From NCBI RefSeq assembly GCF_030146175.1, contig NZ_JASLCE010000140.1:1-61749 (forward strand): DNA of 61,749 bases, read 5' to 3'. How positions within the stretch are numbered: the first letter of the stretch is position 1; each line of letters starts with the position of its first letter. Under the pieces are notes generated by a model that had not been told where the DNA came from, searched no databases, and worked only from the letters and a program-made list of their open reading frames with translations. Both the position numbers and the translations under genes were made by a program. Positions 1 through 7,329 of the stretch are shown in pieces. This DNA is from Flavobacterium sp. Lineage in GTDB: Bacteria > Bacteroidota > Bacteroidia > Flavobacteriales > Flavobacteriaceae.

Positions 1-3
1 GTT

Positions 4-546
4 TTATTCGGCGTAGTTTTTCACTTCCTGAGACGTCCAGTGCAAAAGCGGAATGTATTTGTACAACTGGTAATGCGCGTCCCATTGTACGATTTCCAGA
101 TTGTTACGGTTCGCCGAGTGATCGGCGCGAAGCCCGGTTATCCAAACCGTTGCTCCGCTTAAAGCACGTTGCAATGGTTCTACTTTACGGATATGGCAAC
201 ATTGTTTGCGTAATTCCGTGCTTCCGTAAAAAGCGTTGATTCCTTGTTCTTCCACAAATTTTTCCAGGTGATTTTGCTCCGGATAATAGGTTTTTATCTT
301 TTTACCATACTGCAACAAGGTCTTATCCCAAGTCGCATAGGTTTCCGGAAATAAACGACCGGTATCGAGGGTAAAGACTTCCACATTGTCCAGGTTCTGA
401 GCAAAAATGGCATCGGTAATCAATTGGTCTTCCATACCAAAACTGGTTGAAAACACTATTTTACCAGTAGTATTTTCAGACAAAAATGCCAGGCTTTCCC
501 TTAGGTTTTTTCCTTGTTTTAGTGAACTGATTGTTGTTTCTTCCAT
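4..546 (-). CDS. cysH: APS/PAPS reductase CysH, cut short by an in-frame stop
   Basis: Assimilatory (phospho)adenylyl-sulfate reductase, which reduces APS or PAPS to sulfite in cysteine synthesis. The PP-loop-like STSFGMEDQ lies at residues 33-41, TLDTGRLFPET at 59-69 and TGLR at 137-140. The Cys pair in KQCCHIRK (116-117) is typical of the [4Fe-4S] APS-reducing type. Family members usually run to about 230-245 residues and end with a CxxC pair and the catalytic ECGLH motif. Here a TAA at 4-6 stops the frame after residue 180 (...VKNYAE), so both are missing; the base triplet after the stop would resume as Asn. This is either a nonsense mutation or a sequence error, and the window edge prevents checking whether the frame continues. 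Start ATG at 544-546 follows the attenuator region; the rest of the sulfate operon presumably lies to the left. Confidence 0.85.
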   Translation of the reverse strand: MEETTISSLKQGKNLRESLAFLSENTTGKIVFSTSFGMEDQLITDAIFAQNLDNVEVFTLDTGRLFPETYATWDKTLLQYGKKIKTYYPEQNHLEKFVEEQGINAFYGSTELRKQCCHIRKVEPLQRALSGATVWITGLRADHSANRNNLEIVQWDAHYQLYKYIPLLHWTSQEVKNYAE

Positions 547-579
547 GTTTATTTTGTTTGTTTTTTAAAAATCGGGTAT

Positions 580-608
580 AAAAAAAGCCTCTTGGGAACA
601 AGAGGCTT
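580..608 (-). terminator. Attenuator terminator 2 of the cysH leader
   Basis: Read on the minus strand this is a 10-bp perfect stem (arms 599-608 and 585-594, 4-base loop) followed by a run of U (580-586). It lies between leader ORF 2 and cysH, 34 bases before the cysH start, so it can end transcription before the gene. Its upstream arm GCCTCTTG can instead pair with CAAGAGGC inside leader ORF 2. Confidence 0.85.
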
Positions 609-636
609 ATCAACAGGTACTATTATCTTACAGCAA

Positions 637-744
637 CTAATACGACAGACGGCCTCTTGCGAAGTTTCGCATACAACAACACATCATCATCATACAAACT
701 GCAGCTGTTGTTTTTTTAGTGATATAAGTTGTTGTTTTGGTCAT
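637..744 (-). CDS. Cys/Met-rich leader peptide 2 of cysH
   Basis: Short ORF of 35 codons on the minus strand, ATG at 742-744 and TAG at 637-639. Its middle reads CMMMMCCCM (residues 17-25), with three consecutive TGT codons at 673-681. It has no resemblance to a functional protein; the composition fits a leader peptide whose translation measures charged tRNA-Cys (and perhaps tRNA-Met). It sits between two intrinsic terminators and upstream of a sulfate assimilation gene. A ribosome finishing at the stop would cover the antiterminator strand at 652-659, while one stalled on the Cys run would leave it free, which is the layout of classical attenuation. Confidence 0.75.
   Translation of the reverse strand: MTKTTTYITKKTTAAVCMMMMCCCMRNFARGRLSY
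652..659 (-). promoter_or_regulatory. Antiterminator strand of Cys attenuator 2
   Basis: The minus-strand bases CAAGAGGC are identical to the downstream arm of the terminator at 580-608, so they can pair with its upstream arm and block the terminator hairpin. They lie 14 bases past the last codon of the Cys run and 13 bases before the leader stop, as expected for a stall-controlled switch. Confidence 0.7.
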
Positions 745-795
745 TTTTATCTGAAATTATTTTTGTAAGTTTTATTTTTTGTTTGGATTGGGATC

Positions 796-826
796 AAAAA
801 AAACTCCCCAATTGCTTGAGGAGTTT
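796..826 (-). terminator. Attenuator terminator 1 of the cysH leader
   Basis: On the minus strand, an 11-bp stem with one G:U pair (arms 816-826 and 801-811, GCAA loop) is followed by eight U (796-803). It comes directly after leader ORF 1 and before leader ORF 2, so two terminators lie in series ahead of cysH. Confidence 0.8.
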
Positions 827-854
827 ACTGATATTTGAAAATGTTTTACCGACA

Positions 855-938
855 TTAACGAATAGCAAGGCTCCTCTCATTAACTGAGCAGCACATACAC
901 ATCGCCATAGATAAAACCGAATTTGTCATCGAAATCAT
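855..938 (-). CDS. Cys/Met-rich leader peptide 1 of cysH
   Basis: Short ORF of 27 codons, ATG at 936-938 (an internal ATG at 927-929 is an alternative start) and TAA at 855-857. Residues 11-17 read MAMCMCC, with Cys codons at 897-899 and 888-893. Like leader 2 it contains a Cys/Met cluster, then a segment that can pair with the upstream arm of the terminator that follows. It starts only a few bases after the predicted transcription start of the promoter at 953-984. I infer a leader peptide that senses cysteine (and possibly methionine) supply. Confidence 0.7.
   Translation of the reverse strand: MISMTNSVLSMAMCMCCSVNERSLAIR
871..876 (-). promoter_or_regulatory. Antiterminator strand of Cys attenuator 1
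   Basis: GAGGAG on the minus strand, inside leader ORF 1 and 11 bases after its last Cys codon, is complementary to CTCCTC in the upstream arm of the terminator at 796-826. The pairing is 6 bp, weaker than in attenuator 2. Confidence 0.55.
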
Positions 939-952
939 TTGTTTTGATGTTG

Positions 953-984
953 CAAACTTATAACATTTTTTAAATATTCACCAA
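953..984 (-). promoter_or_regulatory. Bacteroidota promoter of the cysH leader transcript
   Basis: On the minus strand a -33 TTG (982-984) and a -7 box TAAGTTTG (953-960) are separated by 21 bases, matching the TTG/TAnnTTTG pattern of the Bacteroidota primary sigma factor. No second promoter of this type is visible between the two leader ORFs, so both attenuators probably lie on one transcript. Confidence 0.7.
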
Positions 985-1045
985 ATAAAAAAATATTTTT
1001 TGAAATTAATTTTTCGCAGCCGAAACCTAAAAAAACGAACCACAA

Positions 1046-1091
1046 CTGATAAAAACACAATAAATACGGTTATTCGCCCTGTTTTTATCAG
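1046..1091. repeat. 12-bp perfect inverted repeat between cysH leader and clc
   Basis: CTGATAAAAACA at 1046-1057 is mirrored by TGTTTTTATCAG at 1080-1091 with a 22-base spacer. It lies between two divergent transcription units. There is no long T run directly after either arm, so it is not an obvious terminator; it may be a protein binding site or a weak bidirectional hairpin. Confidence 0.5.
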
Positions 1092-1163
1092 AAATAAAAC
1101 ACAAAATTGATTGTTGTTTATTTCAAAATCATTCCGGTTTACTATCCGATAAAAATTTATCCT

Positions 1164-1171
1164 TATCTTTG
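1164..1171 (+). promoter_or_regulatory. -7 box upstream of the ClC channel gene
   Basis: TATCTTTG matches the TAnnTTTG -7 consensus. No clean TTG is found at the expected distance upstream, so the call rests on the -7 box and position alone. Confidence 0.45.
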
Positions 1172-1183
1172 TTCCGATTAATT

Positions 1184-1255
1184 ATGGCAATGATGTCTGC
1201 CTTGAACCGCTTTAAAAAGCTGATGACGTCTGTAACACGGCTTATGCCGGTATAG
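1184..1255 (+). CDS. Possible 23-codon upstream ORF before the ClC gene
   Basis: An ATG at 1184 opens 23 codons rich in Met and basic residues, ending with TAG at 1253-1255, immediately followed by the ATG at 1256 in the same frame. It has no amino acid run like those of the Cys and Trp leaders and no following terminator. It may be coupled to translation of the next gene or may be chance. Confidence 0.2.
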   Translation: MAMMSALNRFKKLMTSVTRLMPV

Positions 1256-2581
1256 ATGTATGTAATCAAGACAATTATGGACAACACTTTTTTCAGACGA
1301 CACATTGCAGCCTTTCCGCAACTTCCCTTGCTTTTATTTCTAATTCGTTGGTCGGTATTGGCCATCATTATTGGTGTGCTTATCGGTTCATTATCGGCTT
1401 TTTTCCTGACGGCACTCGATTGGGTCACGGTTTACAGAGAACAGCATTTTTGGATTATAGCGTTGTTACCACTAGCCGGACTACTTATCGGATTAAGCTA
1501 TCATTATTGGGGCGAAAACGTTGTAAAAGGCAATAATTTACTGCTCGAAGAATTCCATTCTCCCAAAAAAGTGATTCCGTTTCGTATGGTACCATTGGTC
1601 TTAGCCGGAACATTACTCACCCATTTATTTGGTGGATCGGCCGGACGCGAAGGAACAGCGGTGCAAATGGGCGGTGCCATAGCCGATCGTATTTCCCATT
1701 GGTTCGGACTTAAAAAAGAAGACCGTAAAATTATATTGATCATGGGAATCAGTGCCGGTTTTGCCTCGGTATTCGGAACGCCATTGGCCGGTGCGGTTTT
1801 TGCGTTGGAGGTTATGATTTTAGGCCGTATCCGATATGAAGCCATTTTACCCGGTTTTTTAGTCGCTGCAATTGCACATTATACCTGTCTGGCCTGGCAT
1901 GTAAACCATACGCACTATTCTATTCCTTATGTTCCGGAACTGAGTCCGCAAGCCATAGCCTGGACTGTATTTACCGGAATTGTCTTTGGTCTTACGGCCT
2001 TACTCTTTTCTAAAACCACGCATTTTTGGAGCCATCAGTTTAAAGTCCGAATCCAATTTCCGCCTTTACGCCCTTTTGTTGGCGGTATTGTGATAGCATT
2101 GGCGGTATATGCCATTGGCACAACGCAGTATATCGGGTTGGGAATACCAACTATCCAGGCTGCTTTTGATTCCAATTTAGCCTCCTATGACTTTATCGCA
2201 AAACTGCTGTTTACCGCATTTACCCTTGGTGCCGGTTTTAAAGGCGGCGAAGTAACGCCGCTATTTTTTATCGGAGCCACCTTAGGAAATGCGCTATTCT
2301 GGTTTGTTCCGTTGCCTATGGCTTTACTGGCCGGAATGGGATTTGTTGCGGTTTTTTCGGGTGCCACGAATACGCCTATTGCCTGTACGTTAATGGGTCT
2401 TGAACTATTTGGAGTCGAAAGCGGGATTTATATTGCGATTGCCTGTGTAACGGCCTATCTGTTTTCCGGACATACCGGTATTTATTCGGCACAAATCATA
2501 GGCAGTCCGAAACATCAATTTTATCTCCGTTTAAAAGGCAAGCCTTTATCCGAAGCAAAAAACATCACTAAACACCTATAA
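1256..2581 (+). CDS. Voltage-gated chloride channel (ClC) family protein
   Basis: Integral membrane chloride channel or Cl-/H+ antiporter of the ClC family, 441 residues, about the usual length for the bacterial form. The GSAGREGTAVQMG signature at about residue 128-140 carries the gating glutamate in GREG, and GFKGGEVTPLFF near residue 325 corresponds to the GxFxP selectivity region. The rest is a series of hydrophobic helices. ATG 1256 gives six residues before a second ATG at 1277, which is equally possible as the start. It stands alone between the cysH leader and the trp operon. I cannot tell channel from antiporter by sequence. Confidence 0.85.
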   Translation: MYVIKTIMDNTFFRRHIAAFPQLPLLLFLIRWSVLAIIIGVLIGSLSAFFLTALDWVTVYREQHFWIIALLPLAGLLIGLSYHYWGENVVKGNNLLLEEFHSPKKVIPFRMVPLVLAGTLLTHLFGGSAGREGTAVQMGGAIADRISHWFGLKKEDRKIILIMGISAGFASVFGTPLAGAVFALEVMILGRIRYEAILPGFLVAAIAHYTCLAWHVNHTHYSIPYVPELSPQAIAWTVFTGIVFGLTALLFSKTTHFWSHQFKVRIQFPPLRPFVGGIVIALAVYAIGTTQYIGLGIPTIQAAFDSNLASYDFIAKLLFTAFTLGAGFKGGEVTPLFFIGATLGNALFWFVPLPMALLAGMGFVAVFSGATNTPIACTLMGLELFGVESGIYIAIACVTAYLFSGHTGIYSAQIIGSPKHQFYLRLKGKPLSEAKNITKHL

Positions 2582-2626
2582 AACAATACCTTAAAAAATA
2601 TTTTTTATTTTTTTTCAATAAAAGAC

Positions 2627-2658
2627 TTGTTTAATTGAAAATGATTTTTATACCTTTG
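2627..2658 (+). promoter_or_regulatory. Promoter of the trp operon
   Basis: TTG (2627-2629) and TACCTTTG (2651-2658) with a 21-base spacer fit the Bacteroidota TTG/TAnnTTTG promoter. The leader ORF begins 17 bases after the -7 box. Confidence 0.75.
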
Positions 2659-2675
2659 TAACATAATTCACAACA

Positions 2676-2732
2676 ATGAACACATTTTATAACAATACTT
2701 GGTGGTGGAATTCCTTACGTCGAACATCGTGA
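2676..2732 (+). CDS. trpL: trp operon leader peptide
   Basis: An 18-codon ORF reading MNTFYNNTWWWNSLRRTS, with three consecutive TGG codons at 2700-2708, lies between the trp promoter and an intrinsic terminator, 93 bases before trpE. This is the classical layout for attenuation by charged tRNA-Trp. When tryptophan is short the ribosome should stall at the TGG run. The bases TCGTGA at 2728-2733, which span the leader stop, are complementary to TCACGA (2785-2790) in the loop and downstream arm of the terminator and could form the competing antiterminator. Confidence 0.9.
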   Translation: MNTFYNNTWWWNSLRRTS

Positions 2733-2772
2733 GCGATACCTCCTATCTGTATTTTTAAAATCAAAAATAGAT

Positions 2773-2802
2773 AAAGGCCTGTCATCACGACAGGCCTTTT
2801 TT
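2773..2802 (+). terminator. trp attenuator terminator
   Basis: The stem AAAGGCCTGTC/GACAGGCCTTT closes a 5-base loop (2784-2788) and is followed by a T run to 2802. It sits between trpL and trpE. An A/T-rich hairpin (TATTTTT with AAAAATA, about 2750-2770) lies just upstream and may be the pause or alternative structure. Confidence 0.85.
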
Positions 2803-2824
2803 GTTGCATTAAAATTTCGTTACC

Positions 2825-4225
2825 ATGAAAAAATTTCACCTACATACCCAATACAAACAAATCCTTGCCGACACAATTACACCGGTAAGCATTTATCTGA
2901 AAATCCGCGATAAATTCCCGAACAGCCTCTTACTGGAAAGCAGTGATTATCAAGCCAATAATAACAGTTTTTCGTATATCTGTTGCAATCCGATTGCCAG
3001 TATTAAAGTGGAAAATGAAACGATCGTACAAAGCTTTCCCGACGGTACCGTAAATCAAAATGCCATTATCCATCCAACGGATGTCATCACCGCGGTACAG
3101 GATTTTGCAGCCCGCTTTGAATCGGAAAACCACGGATTTAAGTTTATCAACAACGGTTTGTTCGGGTATATTTCCTATGATGCCGTACGTTATTTTGAAA
3201 AACTGACACTAACAAAAAAACAGGGCGATCTACAAATTCCGGATTTGTATTATGCCGTATATCAAAACATTATCGCGATCAATCATTTTAAAAACGAAGC
3301 GTATATTTTTAGTCATAGTGTCGACAATCAGAACAATATTCCGGAAATTGAACAATTGCTTTTTTCGAAAAATTTTGCCAGTTATGCCTTTGATACCGAA
3401 GGCGATGTGCTTTCCAACCTGACCGATTCCGAGTTTAAACAACAGGTTGCACGCGCCAAACAACACTGTTTCCGCGGGGATGTTTTTCAACTCGTATTAT
3501 CCCGTCGTTTTTCTCAGGCTTTTAAAGGGGATGAATTCAACGTTTATCGCGCTTTACGCAGTATCAACCCATCGCCTTACCTGTTCTTTTTCGATTATGG
3601 CGATTTTAAAATCATGGGATCATCGCCGGAAGCACAATTAGTCGTACACAACCGGAAAGCCGAAATCCATCCGATAGCTGGAACATTTAAGCGAACCGGA
3701 AACGACGAAACGGATAGTATGCTGGCCCGACAATTATCGGAAGATCCAAAAGAAAACAGCGAACATGTGATGCTGGTCGATCTGGCGCGCAACGATTTAA
3801 GCCGAAACGGTCGTGATGTACAGGTCGAAAAATACCGTGAAGTGCAATTTTTCTCCCATGTTATCCATCTGGTTTCCAAAGTTACTGGGAAATTACACGA
3901 CAAAACTACGACAATGCAGACCGTTGCCGCGACGTTTCCAGCCGGTACTTTGAGCGGTGCGCCCAAGCATAAAGCCATGCAGCTCATAGAAAGCATTGAA
4001 AACACGTCACGGAATTTTTACGGCGGTGCTATTGGATTTATGGATTTTGACGGTAACTTTAATCACGCAATTATGATCCGTACCTTTTTAAGTAAAAATC
4101 ATCAATTACATTATCAGGCCGGAGCCGGAATTGTATCCGATTCGTCTGAAGAAAACGAAATGCAGGAGGTTTACAACAAGCTTGGCGCTCTTACCAAAGC
4201 TTTGGAATTGGCCACCACTATTTAA
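2825..4225 (+). CDS. trpE: Anthranilate synthase component I
   Basis: Converts chorismate to anthranilate with TrpG supplying ammonia, the first committed step of tryptophan synthesis. The protein has 466 residues. The feedback-inhibition element LLES is present near residue 36-40 (LLLESSDYQ), so Trp inhibition is expected. The chorismate-binding domain shows GSSPEAQLVV, HPIAGTFKR, EHVMLVDLARNDLSRN, PAGTLSGAPKHKAM and YQAGAGIVSDSSEENE in the right order. It is first in the trpEGDCFBA operon behind the trpL attenuator; trpG follows after 41 bases. Confidence 0.97.
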   Translation: MKKFHLHTQYKQILADTITPVSIYLKIRDKFPNSLLLESSDYQANNNSFSYICCNPIASIKVENETIVQSFPDGTVNQNAIIHPTDVITAVQDFAARFESENHGFKFINNGLFGYISYDAVRYFEKLTLTKKQGDLQIPDLYYAVYQNIIAINHFKNEAYIFSHSVDNQNNIPEIEQLLFSKNFASYAFDTEGDVLSNLTDSEFKQQVARAKQHCFRGDVFQLVLSRRFSQAFKGDEFNVYRALRSINPSPYLFFFDYGDFKIMGSSPEAQLVVHNRKAEIHPIAGTFKRTGNDETDSMLARQLSEDPKENSEHVMLVDLARNDLSRNGRDVQVEKYREVQFFSHVIHLVSKVTGKLHDKTTTMQTVAATFPAGTLSGAPKHKAMQLIESIENTSRNFYGGAIGFMDFDGNFNHAIMIRTFLSKNHQLHYQAGAGIVSDSSEENEMQEVYNKLGALTKALELATTI

Positions 4226-4266
4226 CCCGAAATAAAATAAAAACAGAACCCAAAATAAAGCATCCG

Positions 4267-4836
4267 ATGAAAAAGATAGTAATCATAGACAATTACGACA
4301 GTTTTACCTATAATCTGGTTCATTACCTGGAAGATCTCGACTGTTCCGTAACGGTTTTCCGCAATGATGAATTCCTGATCGACGAACTGAAAGACTTCGA
4401 CAAAATCGTATTGTCGCCCGGTCCCGGGATTCCGGAAGAAGCCGGCTTACTAAAAGAAGTCATCCGAACGTATGCGGCTACTAAAAGTATTTTGGGCGTA
4501 TGCCTTGGTCAACAGGCTATTGGCGAGGTATTTGGTGGAAGCTTGATCAACCTTGAAAAAGTATACCACGGAGTCGCAACTCCGGTTACCATCACGGTTG
4601 ACGATGAACCACTGTTTAACGGATTAAACAAAAACATACAGGTGGGACGTTATCATTCGTGGGTGATCAACCCTGAGGATTTTCCGATCGACCTAGAAAT
4701 CACTTCGGTAGACGATAACGGTCAGATCATGTCACTCCGCCATAAAACATTTGATGTAAAAGGCGTGCAATACCATCCGGAAAGCGTACTTACACCAGAT
4801 GGAAAAAGCATCCTCCAAAACTGGTTAAACAGCTAG
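4267..4836 (+). CDS. trpG: Anthranilate synthase component II (glutamine amidotransferase)
   Basis: Class I glutamine amidotransferase subunit that hydrolyses glutamine and passes ammonia to TrpE. The 189 residues carry DNYDSFTYNLVHYLE at the N terminus, the oxyanion strand LSPGPGIPEEAG, the nucleophile Cys in GVCLGQQAIGE and the His/Glu of the triad in GVQYHPESVLTP. It is complete and not fused to TrpE or TrpD. The 83 bases before trpD hold no further signal that I can see. Confidence 0.97.
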   Translation: MKKIVIIDNYDSFTYNLVHYLEDLDCSVTVFRNDEFLIDELKDFDKIVLSPGPGIPEEAGLLKEVIRTYAATKSILGVCLGQQAIGEVFGGSLINLEKVYHGVATPVTITVDDEPLFNGLNKNIQVGRYHSWVINPEDFPIDLEITSVDDNGQIMSLRHKTFDVKGVQYHPESVLTPDGKSILQNWLNS

Positions 4837-4919
4837 TTTACACTAACATATCATTTTATTACTAACCCTTTCTGGAGCCAATTCGCTTTAAGATACAGCC
4901 CTTATTATCTCTAAAAATC

Positions 4920-5915
4920 ATGAAAACAATATTAAACAGACTGATCAATCAGGAAATCCTGAGCCGCGAAGAAGCCCGGGATATTCTGGTCAATATTTCC
5001 AACGGCGCATACAATCCGAGTCAGATCGCCAGCTTTTTAACCGTCTATATGATGCGAAATATTACCATCGATGAACTGGCCGGATTTCGGGATGCTTTAT
5101 TAAGCCTTTGCATCCCGGTTGATTTATCGGCTTACAACACCATTGATCTGTGTGGAACAGGTGGCGACGGAAAAGACACTTTTAATATATCGACCCTGGC
5201 ATCTTTTATTGTGGCCGGTTCCGGAACAAAAGTGGCCAAACACGGAAATTATGGTGTTTCCTCCATATCCGGTTCCAGTAATGTCATGGAAAATCTGGGG
5301 ATCCGTTTTAGTAGCGACGCCGGTTTTTTACAACAATGTATCGAAGAAGCCAATATTTGTATTTTACATGCGCCGCTATTTCATCCGGCGATGAAAAATG
5401 TTGGCGGCATCCGAAAGGAACTGGCTGTAAAAACCTTTTTTAATATGTTGGGTCCCATGGTAAATCCATCGTTTCCTAAAAACCAGATGGTGGGCGTTTT
5501 TAATCTGGAACTCGCCCGAATGTATGCCTATTTATACCAGAATACGCCGATCAATTTTACCATTTTAAACAGCCTCGACGGTTATGATGAAGTATCCCTA
5601 ACCGGGAATACCAAACTGATTTCCAATCGCAGTGAACAAATACTAAAACCCGACGATTTTAACGTAAGTCGCCTGGATCCGGATGCTATAAAAGGCGGAA
5701 CGACCGTAACCGAATCGGCACAACTTTTTCTGGACATTATTTCCGGAAAAGGAACCGAAGCGCAAAACAATGTGGTTTGTGCCAATGCCGCGATTGCTCT
5801 TGTTACGGTAAATCAAATGAGTATAGCGGACGGATTTGCTATGGCTATGGAAAGTTTGCAATCCGGTAAAGCCCTTGAAAAATTAAACAAATTACAACAA
5901 TTAAGTTCCCGTTAA
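4920..5915 (+). CDS. trpD: Anthranilate phosphoribosyltransferase
   Basis: Transfers phosphoribose from PRPP to anthranilate, second step of the pathway. The 331-residue protein has the PRPP-binding glycine motif GTGGDGKDTFNIST and the KHGNYGVSSISGSSNVME segment, both highly conserved. Its stop codon is followed at once by the trpC start (one base between), which indicates translational coupling. Confidence 0.97.
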   Translation: MKTILNRLINQEILSREEARDILVNISNGAYNPSQIASFLTVYMMRNITIDELAGFRDALLSLCIPVDLSAYNTIDLCGTGGDGKDTFNISTLASFIVAGSGTKVAKHGNYGVSSISGSSNVMENLGIRFSSDAGFLQQCIEEANICILHAPLFHPAMKNVGGIRKELAVKTFFNMLGPMVNPSFPKNQMVGVFNLELARMYAYLYQNTPINFTILNSLDGYDEVSLTGNTKLISNRSEQILKPDDFNVSRLDPDAIKGGTTVTESAQLFLDIISGKGTEAQNNVVCANAAIALVTVNQMSIADGFAMAMESLQSGKALEKLNKLQQLSSR

Positions 5916-5916
5916 G

Positions 5917-6702
5917 ATGCACATTTTAGATCAAATTATAGCCGACAAGCACAAAGAAGTTGCTTTAAAAAAGAGCCTTATTCCTGAAACCCAACTCGAA
6001 GCTTCGGTTTTGTTCGAGCGTACCGTTTATTCTTTAAGTCAAAATTTGAAAAACAGTCCGACGGGAATTATCGCAGAACACAAACGTCGTTCTCCGTCAA
6101 AAGCAGTGATCAATACTAGTTATACGGTGGACGATGTTGTAAAAAGTTACGAAATAGCCGGAGCCAGTGGTATTTCGGTATTAACCGATGGGAAATATTT
6201 TGGCGGTTCTCTGGACGATTTGGTACTCGCAAGAGCCTCGGTTGGCCTTCCGTTATTGCGAAAAGAGTTTATTATCGACCCCTATCAGATTCTGGAAGCC
6301 AAAGCCTACGGAGCCGATGTTATCCTATTGATAGCAGCCGTTTTGTCGCGTGCGGAAATCAAAACACTATCCGAATTTGCGCAACAGATTGGTTTGGAAG
6401 TACTGTTGGAAATTCACAACGAAGCGGAACTTGAAAAAAGTCTGATGCCAAGTCTGAATATGATTGGTGTTAACAATCGAAACTTAAAAACTTTTGAAGT
6501 AAACCTCGAATATAGTAAGACACTGGCCAGTCGGATTCCGGATGATTTTGTAAAAATTTCAGAAAGTGGAATCAGTACGACAACAGCCGTAAAAGACCTT
6601 CGGAATTATGGCTATCAAGGTTTCCTGATTGGGGAAAATTTTATGAAAAGTAATGATTTAGGTAATAGCATTAAAATTTTTATAAATCAGTTAGCTGAAT
6701 AG
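5917..6702 (+). CDS. trpC: Indole-3-glycerol phosphate synthase
   Basis: Closes the indole ring to give indole-3-glycerol phosphate. It is a TIM barrel of 261 residues with the catalytic segments IIAEHKRRSPSK, LRKEFIIDPYQI, LLEIHNEAELE, GVNNRNLKTF and ISESGIST in order. It is separate from TrpF, unlike the fused enterobacterial protein. Only two bases separate it from trpF. Confidence 0.97.
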   Translation: MHILDQIIADKHKEVALKKSLIPETQLEASVLFERTVYSLSQNLKNSPTGIIAEHKRRSPSKAVINTSYTVDDVVKSYEIAGASGISVLTDGKYFGGSLDDLVLARASVGLPLLRKEFIIDPYQILEAKAYGADVILLIAAVLSRAEIKTLSEFAQQIGLEVLLEIHNEAELEKSLMPSLNMIGVNNRNLKTFEVNLEYSKTLASRIPDDFVKISESGISTTTAVKDLRNYGYQGFLIGENFMKSNDLGNSIKIFINQLAE

Positions 6703-6704
6703 TC

Positions 6705-7328
6705 ATGAAAAAATCATTTCGAATCAAAATATGTGGGATGAAATATGCGGAGAATATTACTGCGATAGCGGCCTTACAACCGGACTATATGGGCTTTATT
6801 TTCTATAAAAAATCCGCCCGATTTTATAACGACACCCTTCCGGAAATTCCGAAGACAATTAAAAAAACCGGTGTTTTTGTTGATGCCGATAGCGCAACCA
6901 TTCTGGAAACCATCGAACGCTACCAATTACAAGCCGTACAATTACACGGATCGGAAACACCCGAATTATGTACCGCCATTCGAAATGCGTCAGATGTGGA
7001 AATCATCAAGACTTTTTCGATCGACACTACTTTCGATTTCCGGAAACTAGAAGATTATGAATCCGTTTGCGATTACTACCTGTTCGACACCAAAGGAAAA
7101 TTACCCGGCGGAAACGGTTTCCCTTTTGACTGGACACTTTTGAAGAACTACCCTTCCTTAAAACCTTATTTTTTAAGTGGTGGAATTGCTATTGATCACA
7201 TCAAGACAATACCAAAAACAGGACTAAAACCCTATGCTATAGATATTAACAGCAAATTTGAAACAGCACCCGGCCTAAAAGACATACCCCTATGTAAACA
7301 GGCTATTGTAACCCTAAAAAACAATTAA
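6705..7328 (+). CDS. trpF: Phosphoribosylanthranilate isomerase
   Basis: Amadori rearrangement of phosphoribosylanthranilate, TIM barrel of 207 residues. The general base Cys is in KICGMKY, the general acid Asp in GVFVDAD, and the phosphate-binding loops are [11 protein letters not shown] and [10 protein letters not shown], with [14 protein letters not shown] at the end. The gene lies between trpC and trpB with almost no spacing. Confidence 0.96.
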   Translation: MKKSFRIKICGMKYAENITAIAALQPDYMGFIFYKKSARFYNDTLPEIPKTIKKTGVFVDADSATILETIERYQLQAVQLHGSETPELCTAIRNASDVEIIKTFSIDTTFDFRKLEDYESVCDYYLFDTKGKLPGGNGFPFDWTLLKNYPSLKPYFLSGGIAIDHIKTIPKTGLKPYAIDINSKFETAPGLKDIPLCKQAIVTLKNN

Positions 7329-7329
7329 A

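Noticed and set aside
1129..1428. 99-codon minus-strand frame over the clc upstream region
   Set aside because: It lies mostly antisense to the ClC gene, runs through its promoter and has no family resemblance.
3595..4005. 136-codon frame antisense to trpE
   Set aside because: It is a shadow of the well-conserved trpE frame. Similar antisense frames over the RND permease, the toxin and the pore-forming gene were dropped for the same reason.
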